Assembly: GCA_016778825.1 (NCBI GenBank) | Contig: JADHOU010000022.1 | Location: 1-12,449 of the forward strand | Direction of reading: 5' to 3' | Origin: Candidatus Puniceispirillum sp. | Lineage (GTDB): Bacteria; Pseudomonadota; Alphaproteobacteria; Puniceispirillales; Puniceispirillaceae | DNA length: 12,449 nt | Shown here: piece by piece, positions 7,815 through 12,449 of the stretch | Numbering within the stretch: position 1 is the stretch's first letter | How the letters are laid out: every line of letters begins with the position of its first letter | Position numbers and translations under genes: made by a program | The notes under the pieces: model-generated | What the model was told of the DNA's origin: nothing | The model's database searches: none | What the model saw: the letters and a program-made list of their open reading frames with translations, nothing else

Positions 7815-8609
7815 TTAGCGTTTAAATGACTGGCAAACACCGTTGCGACCAGCATTGTCAATAAAATCAAACAAAAGATCAAATTCTGGTTGGCTAGCAA
7901 AATGCGCCTTTACATCCTTTAACCGGCTAGCAAAAAGCCCATTTCCCCTAATTAACTGGCGAAAAAGATCGCGTAAGGCAGTGATGGTCGCTGGGGCGAA
8001 GCCGCGCCGTTCAAGCCCAATGACATTAATTGCACTAAGCCGCGCCCGATTTCCAGAAGCGATGCAATAGGGAATAATATCGGCATCAACAAGACTATGC
8101 GCGCCAACCATCGCATGAGGGCCAACGCGGCACCATTGCTGAACCGCTGCAAATCCGCCAAGCATGACATGATCGCCAATCTTTACATGCCCGCCAAGCG
8201 AGGCGTTATTGGCAAATATAACATTATTGCCTATAATGCAATCATGCGCCACATGCGCCCCCGCAAAAAACAAACCATGATCACCAACAATCGTTTCCAT
8301 GGCATCAATGGCAGTTCCGGGATGCATGGTCACATGTTCGCGAATGACGCAATTTTTACCAATAATCAATCGTGAAGGCTCATCTTCATAACGCGTATGC
8401 TGCGGCGCACAACCAAGCGCGGCGAAAGGGTAAACCTCGCACCCTGCGCCAAGAGATGTATGCCCCTCGATCACAACATGGCTATGAAGATGCGCCCCAT
8501 CACCAATAATGGCGTCATCACCAATCACACAATAAGGGCCAATCTTTACATCAGCGCCAATTTTGGCCTTTGCAGCGATGATTGCAGTTGAATGAATTGT
8601 TTGCGTCAT
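7815..8609 (-). CDS. lpxA: UDP-N-acetylglucosamine acyltransferase LpxA
   Basis: LpxA transfers a 3-hydroxyacyl chain from ACP to the 3-OH of UDP-GlcNAc, the first step of lipid A synthesis, as a soluble homotrimer. The 264-residue length equals the norm (262 in E. coli). Residues 8-190 are left-handed beta-helix hexapeptide repeats, followed by a helical C-terminal domain from GLERRGFAPATITALRD onward. The catalytic pocket is intact at His119 and His122 in AHVAHDC (E. coli H122 and H125) and His141 (H144). Two pocket positions differ: E. coli His160 corresponds to Gln157 (AVQQWC), and the acyl-chain ruler Gly173 corresponds to Ala170 (MVGAHS). The start codon lies three bases after the fabZ stop, as expected for a coupled operon gene. 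Confidence 0.96.
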   Translation of the reverse strand: MTQTIHSTAIIAAKAKIGADVKIGPYCVIGDDAIIGDGAHLHSHVVIEGHTSLGAGCEVYPFAALGCAPQHTRYEDEPSRLIIGKNCVIREHVTMHPGTAIDAMETIVGDHGLFFAGAHVAHDCIIGNNVIFANNASLGGHVKIGDHVMLGGFAAVQQWCRVGPHAMVGAHSLVDADIIPYCIASGNRARLSAINVIGLERRGFAPATITALRDLFRQLIRGNGLFASRLKDVKAHFASQPEFDLLFDFIDNAGRNGVCQSFKR

Positions 8610-8612
8610 TGC

Positions 8613-9071
8613 CTAGCGATCCGGATCAACGATCATCGCGCCAAATTCGGCTTCGGCAACAAGCTTACCAGCCACTTTCGCCGTGCCGGTAAATTTCCAT
8701 AACGGGCCTTTAGCTGCGGTTTTAACAACACGCATTTCAATAACGTCACCGGGTCTTACCGGCTGGCGAAAACGGGCTTTTTCAATAGTTGTGAAAAACA
8801 CCAATTTGCCCGCGGTGAAATCAGGCGTTGTTGCGGCCACCATAACCGATGCTGTTTGCGCGATGGCTTCAACAATCAACACCCCGGGCATAACCGGGAA
8901 ATCGGGAAAATGACCGGCAAAATAAGGCTCATTGCCACTGACAGCTTTGATCCCTGTCGCTTCTGTATCGGGGATGATATTTTCAACCCGATCAATCAAC
9001 AAAATGGGCGCGCGATGGGGGATTAGTTTTTTGATCTCATCAATATTCAAAACATCAATCGTTTCCGCCAT
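8613..9071 (-). CDS. fabZ: 3-hydroxyacyl-[acyl-carrier-protein] dehydratase FabZ
   Basis: FabZ dehydrates 3-hydroxyacyl-ACP in fatty acid elongation and competes with LpxA and LpxD for the same substrates, which explains its place in this operon. The hot-dog fold signature is clear: IPHRAPILLIDRV, then GHFPDFPVMPGVLIVEAIAQ with the catalytic His54 and Glu68, then FFTTIEKARFRQPVRPGD. I chose the ATG at 9071 (152 residues, E. coli 151). It is preceded by AAGGGCAGGG at a suitable distance and matches the family N-terminus. An in-frame ATG at 9104 would add 11 residues (163 in all), but has no Shine-Dalgarno and the extra residues look non-homologous. It follows lpxD after a 67-base leader and ends three bases before lpxA. 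Confidence 0.95.
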   Translation of the reverse strand: MAETIDVLNIDEIKKLIPHRAPILLIDRVENIIPDTEATGIKAVSGNEPYFAGHFPDFPVMPGVLIVEAIAQTASVMVAATTPDFTAGKLVFFTTIEKARFRQPVRPGDVIEMRVVKTAAKGPLWKFTGTAKVAGKLVAEAEFGAMIVDPDR

Positions 9072-9138
9072 TACCCTGCCCTTTTGCGATCCTTGATGAT
9101 CCATACATAGTATAAATCTTGATTAACTTCACTGCTTA

Positions 9139-10155
9139 TTATGATTTGGACGCTTTCGGCGTGCCAAGCCGTCTTAATGCTGCCTGTTCACGCCAAAACT
9201 GGCGTTTTGACATGGCTGGGAAGCCGGCAACCTGATCACCATCTTCGACATCTTTTGTGACACCGCTTCGCGCTGTTAGCACGGCGCCATCACCAATATT
9301 CACATGCGGGGCAATACCAACCTGCCCCCCCATCACAACGCCTTGTCCAACAGCAACACTTCCCGAAATGCCGCATTGACCGGCAATGATTGATCTTGCA
9401 CCGATGGTTACGTTATGGGCGATGTGACACAGATTATCCATCATCACATGCGCGCCGATATGGGTGTTGCCAAGGCTGCCGCGGTCAATCGCGCAACCGC
9501 TTCCGATTGACACAAAATCATCAATCACCACAAGGCCGATGTGCGGAAATTTTACAACCCCATCATCGGTCATTTCAAAACCAAAACCAGCCGAGCCAAG
9601 AACGCTGCCAGCACCAATATCAACTCCGTTACCAATCAGACAATGCGACAAAACGCTGTTTGACCGAATGTGGCAATTCTCACCAACCGTAATCCCAGCA
9701 TGCAAGACAGCACCAGCCTCGATCACAGTTCCCGCACCGACCGCAACTTGCGGCATGATGGTCACTGAGGGGTGAATGATGGCAGTATCGGCAATTTTGG
9801 CCAGTGGCGCGATACCAGCAGTGCCATGATCGACTGGCGCAGCCGTAACAAGATGCGCTAATGCATAGGCAAATCCAATTCGCGGTGATGCCACGATTAA
9901 ACAGCAATTTGCCGGATTAATCAGTGGCAAACAGGCCTCATTCGTAATCACAACAGCCGACTCGACCGCCAGTGTTTTGACCAGATCTGGATCGGATTGA
10001 TAAATCAATGAGAATGGTTTTGCGCCGTCAAAGGGCTCAATATCACTGATCACAATCTGATCTGGCCCACACAGGTCAGTCGCGCCAATGATTTTGGCAA
10101 GATCAGCAGCCGTCACATCTTTGGCAATTTGGTAAAATACAGTGTTGATAGACAT
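9139..10155 (-). CDS. lpxD: UDP-3-O-(3-hydroxyacyl)glucosamine N-acyltransferase LpxD
   Basis: LpxD adds the N-linked 3-hydroxyacyl chain to the deacetylated LpxA product, the third step of lipid A synthesis. The 338 residues comprise an N-terminal uridine-binding domain (about 1-105), a beta-helix of hexapeptide repeats (about 110-300) and a C-terminal helix containing GFPAMSKRQFWREQAALRRL. The catalytic His is His247 in NLCHIAHNV (E. coli H239). LGSAGFGFEMTDDG and AIDRGSLGNTHIG are family blocks. The ATG at 10155 has AGGG about eight bases upstream; that AGGG overlaps the skp stop codon. The gap to skp is nine bases, so the two genes are surely cotranscribed. Confidence 0.96.
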   Translation of the reverse strand: MSINTVFYQIAKDVTAADLAKIIGATDLCGPDQIVISDIEPFDGAKPFSLIYQSDPDLVKTLAVESAVVITNEACLPLINPANCCLIVASPRIGFAYALAHLVTAAPVDHGTAGIAPLAKIADTAIIHPSVTIMPQVAVGAGTVIEAGAVLHAGITVGENCHIRSNSVLSHCLIGNGVDIGAGSVLGSAGFGFEMTDDGVVKFPHIGLVVIDDFVSIGSGCAIDRGSLGNTHIGAHVMMDNLCHIAHNVTIGARSIIAGQCGISGSVAVGQGVVMGGQVGIAPHVNIGDGAVLTARSGVTKDVEDGDQVAGFPAMSKRQFWREQAALRRLGTPKASKS

Positions 10156-10164
10156 GAAAATACC

Positions 10165-10776
10165 CTATTTCGCGACCGGTTTCTTAATCTCAACCTCGAT
10201 GCGGGCGTTTTTGGTGCGTTCATTCAAGCGAGTTAACACCTCATCCGAAATATTTAAATGTGGTAAAAAAATCACACTCGAATCACGATTTAAGATCAGG
10301 TCAATTTTGCGTTCACTGGCAATTTTTGTAATCACTTCGATCGCCAGCTTACGGATATCGCTCAATGCTTTTTGATAGGCGTTATCAATTGACTGTCTTT
10401 TGTATTGGATTTCTTTTTGCACCGACGAAACGCGCGTCTGAAACGCGGTAACAAGCTTGTCATATTCGTCTTTTGCGATCAGCTCGCGCTTGGCAAGAAG
10501 GTCACGTTCGCTTTGCTGTAAATCCACCTCAATCGCCCGAAATTCTTCTTGAAATTTTGCGCGCTGACCATCAAGCAATTCACGAACGCGGTTATTGGCA
10601 TCAGCGGCGCGTAAAACACCATCTAGATTAACAAGGGCAATCCGTTTCACCTCCATTGATTTTTCGGCTTCTGGTGTGGTTGCGTCAGTCTGGGCAAAGC
10701 TAACAGGCGCAAAGCCAAAAAAAGCCATCATACAAATCAACAGTTTGATCGGGGTAAAGCGTGTTTTTTTAATCAT
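10165..10776 (-). CDS. skp: Periplasmic chaperone Skp/OmpH family
   Basis: Skp-type proteins hold unfolded outer-membrane proteins in the periplasm and hand them to the BAM complex. The 203-residue product starts with a Sec signal peptide: basic MIKKTR, a hydrophobic core at about 10-25, and a probable cleavage after SFA at residue 28. A low-complexity linker follows, then the OmpH domain from about 43 (KRIALVNLDGVL) to 185. Residues 60-145 are rich in charged heptads and predict the long coiled-coil tentacle of the Skp trimer. It is longer than E. coli Skp (161), mainly through the linker and a basic tail ending KKPVAK. It starts two bases after the bamA stop and precedes lpxD, as in most proteobacteria. 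Primary sequence is weakly conserved in this family, so the call leans on signal, coiled coil and position. Confidence 0.9.
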   Translation of the reverse strand: MIKKTRFTPIKLLICMMAFFGFAPVSFAQTDATTPEAEKSMEVKRIALVNLDGVLRAADANNRVRELLDGQRAKFQEEFRAIEVDLQQSERDLLAKRELIAKDEYDKLVTAFQTRVSSVQKEIQYKRQSIDNAYQKALSDIRKLAIEVITKIASERKIDLILNRDSSVIFLPHLNISDEVLTRLNERTKNARIEVEIKKPVAK

Positions 10777-10778
10777 GC

Positions 10779-12449
10779 CTACAACCTGGTTCCAATATTG
10801 AACTGGAAAGTTTTTGGTGTGTCATGCGCCATTTTTGATAGTGGTTTTGCCCAAGAAAATGACAATGGACCGATGGCTGTACTCCAGAAAATACCAACAC
10901 CCGCACTAACCCGCATATTCGCCGCATTTGGCCTAGTTACGTTTAATGGATAGTCGGTGCCCCACAATGATCCAAAATCGGTAAAGACCGTCCAGCGGAC
11001 ACCAGTATCCTTATCAAGGCCAAGGCTTGAAACCACCTCAAAGGTACCAGAATACATCTTGTTGCCGCCAACAGCATCAGACGATCCAGTGTCACGCGGG
11101 CCAATACCACCCGATCCAAAACCGCGAACATCACGTCCACCAAGATTGAAACGTTGCGATTGCGTTACTTTGTCGCCAAGACCAGTGACATAGCCAAGCT
11201 TCCCAGACACACCAAGAATAACGGATCTAAACAATAGCGGTTTGTAATAGGCAGCCGATAATTTTGTTCGTAGAAACTTAACATCACCGCCAAAGCCAGC
11301 TAATGTTTCATCCATTTCCAAGAAATAGCCCTCATTCGGATCAAACCGGTTATCTCTTGTGTCTTTTGACAGAACATATTTCAGTGAAGAGCGAAGAAGA
11401 GATTTGCCCGCCTCGCCAGTAATCGATGTGGCTGTGGTCGAAGACACAGTTGTTTCGGACTGGCTTAGCTCATAGTTCAAGCGATGGAAAACATCTCGCG
11501 CAGCTGAAAAGCCAACACCAAGCGACAAACCCGTTCGTTTGATGGTCGTCCCATCCGATTTGGTCTTTGTGTTAAAGACATCAAAACTGCCGGTTAAATT
11601 GCGTCCAAGTAGGTAGGGTTCGGTTAGGCCTATATTGAAATTGGTTTCAGTTCCCGATGTTGAAATAGACGCGCTGGCTCTGCGGCCAGTGCCAAGAAAA
11701 TTACGTTCGTTAATGCCAAGGCTTACACTCGATTTATCCAATGAGGAATAGCCAAGACCAATTGAAAAATCACCTGTTGATTGTTCTTCGACTGTCACTC
11801 TTGTAATCGTTTGCTCGGGGCTTGACCCTTGAAGGGTGGCAACCTTCACATCTCTGAAATATCCAAGATTCCTGACATTTCGGACAGACCGGTCGATTTT
11901 CAGCTGGTTATAGGCATCACCCTCGACAATTTCAAATTCGCGTCTGATTACCCGATCCGTGGTGCGCGCATTATCGACAAATTCGATCCGCTCGACAAAA
12001 TTCCGGCGTGCCTTATCGATCGTAATGGCAATGTCTAATGTTGCTGTTTCTGGGTTCGTCTTGATTTCAGGCGTCACATTAACAAATGCATAGCCGAAAG
12101 ACCCCAACCGGTTTGAAATATCAAGAAGCCCCTGTTCAAGAGCCCGAACATCATACCATTTATCATTACCGAATTCGATGATTTGCTGCAATTCATCTGT
12201 ATCAACGCCACTAATTGCACTAGCGACGCTGACCGTGCCGACTTGATAGCGAATCCCCTCATTCACAAGAAAAGTTATCGCAAAACCACTGCGGTCGGGC
12301 AATAGACCGCCGCGAACACGATCAACGGTAATATCGGCATAGCCACGCGCTAAATAGAATTGCCGCAACAGGCGAACATCATAATCAAGACGCCCCTCAT
12401 CATATTTGTCATTCGACGCAAGAAACGCCCACCAACGTGCCTCACGGCT
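10779..12449 (-). CDS. bamA: Outer membrane protein assembly factor BamA, 5' end outside window
   Basis: BamA is the central beta-barrel of the BAM complex that inserts outer-membrane proteins. The frame is open to the window edge and shows 556 residues; about 200 more (signal peptide, POTRA 1-2 and part of 3) should lie beyond. The first visible residues SREARWWAFLASNDKYD are a recognisable POTRA 3 block, so a TTG at 12368 is not the start. POTRA 4 spans about 67-147, POTRA 5 about 149-223 (FVERIEFVDN, YNQLKIDRSVRNVRNLGYF), and the barrel runs from about 227. The conserved loop 6 motif VRGF is at 441-444 in NLGGRDVRGFGSGG. The chain ends FQFNIGTRL, where the terminal residue is Leu rather than the Phe or Trp typical of the beta signal. 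The gene heads the operon part seen here, two bases before skp. Confidence 0.96.
   Translation of the reverse strand, partial: SREARWWAFLASNDKYDEGRLDYDVRLLRQFYLARGYADITVDRVRGGLLPDRSGFAITFLVNEGIRYQVGTVSVASAISGVDTDELQQIIEFGNDKWYDVRALEQGLLDISNRLGSFGYAFVNVTPEIKTNPETATLDIAITIDKARRNFVERIEFVDNARTTDRVIRREFEIVEGDAYNQLKIDRSVRNVRNLGYFRDVKVATLQGSSPEQTITRVTVEEQSTGDFSIGLGYSSLDKSSVSLGINERNFLGTGRRASASISTSGTETNFNIGLTEPYLLGRNLTGSFDVFNTKTKSDGTTIKRTGLSLGVGFSAARDVFHRLNYELSQSETTVSSTTATSITGEAGKSLLRSSLKYVLSKDTRDNRFDPNEGYFLEMDETLAGFGGDVKFLRTKLSAAYYKPLLFRSVILGVSGKLGYVTGLGDKVTQSQRFNLGGRDVRGFGSGGIGPRDTGSSDAVGGNKMYSGTFEVVSSLGLDKDTGVRWTVFTDFGSLWGTDYPLNVTRPNAANMRVSAGVGIFWSTAIGPLSFSWAKPLSKMAHDTPKTFQFNIGTRL

Noticed and set aside
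9072..9138. TATACT in the lpxD-fabZ gap as an internal promoter for fabZ
   Set aside because: No acceptable -35 element lies 16-18 bases upstream, and the operon spacing elsewhere fits read-through from bamA/skp.

Overview
The window is a chromosomal housekeeping segment from an alphaproteobacterium with roughly even GC by eye. Gene order, an LpxI-type lipid A enzyme, a GAAC-N7-GAAC type SOS operator and protein similarity all point there. A free-living marine lineage such as SAR116 (Puniceispirillum-like) is a plausible guess, but only an inference from remembered gene order and base composition. I see no tRNA, rRNA, IS element, CRISPR array or phage gene.

Left half, + strand: the 3' part of moaC (cut by the window start) overlaps moeA; both serve molybdenum cofactor synthesis. 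lexA follows, behind a non-coding gap of 138 bases that carries a run of four GAAC half-sites, an evident LexA operator. lexA is followed by 492 bases with no intact gene. On the minus strand this stretch holds what looks like the decayed 3' end of comEC, the DNA-uptake channel gene that often lies between lexA and gltX in alphaproteobacteria. Then come gltX (glutamyl-tRNA synthetase) and gltA (citrate synthase).

Right half, - strand: bamA (5' end beyond the window), skp/ompH, lpxD, fabZ, lpxA, lpxI and lpxB run as one tightly packed outer-membrane biogenesis operon. It joins assembly of outer-membrane proteins (BamA, Skp) to lipid A synthesis (LpxA, LpxD, LpxI, LpxB) and to the dehydratase FabZ, which draws on the same 3-hydroxyacyl-ACP pool as LpxA and LpxD. 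It converges on gltA, and the gltA terminator hairpin is embedded in the last codons of lpxB.

No wholly new system is visible. The points most worth checking are the comEC remnant, the overlapping LexA half-site array, and substitutions at usually conserved positions in LpxA, LpxB, GltX and the BamA C-terminus.
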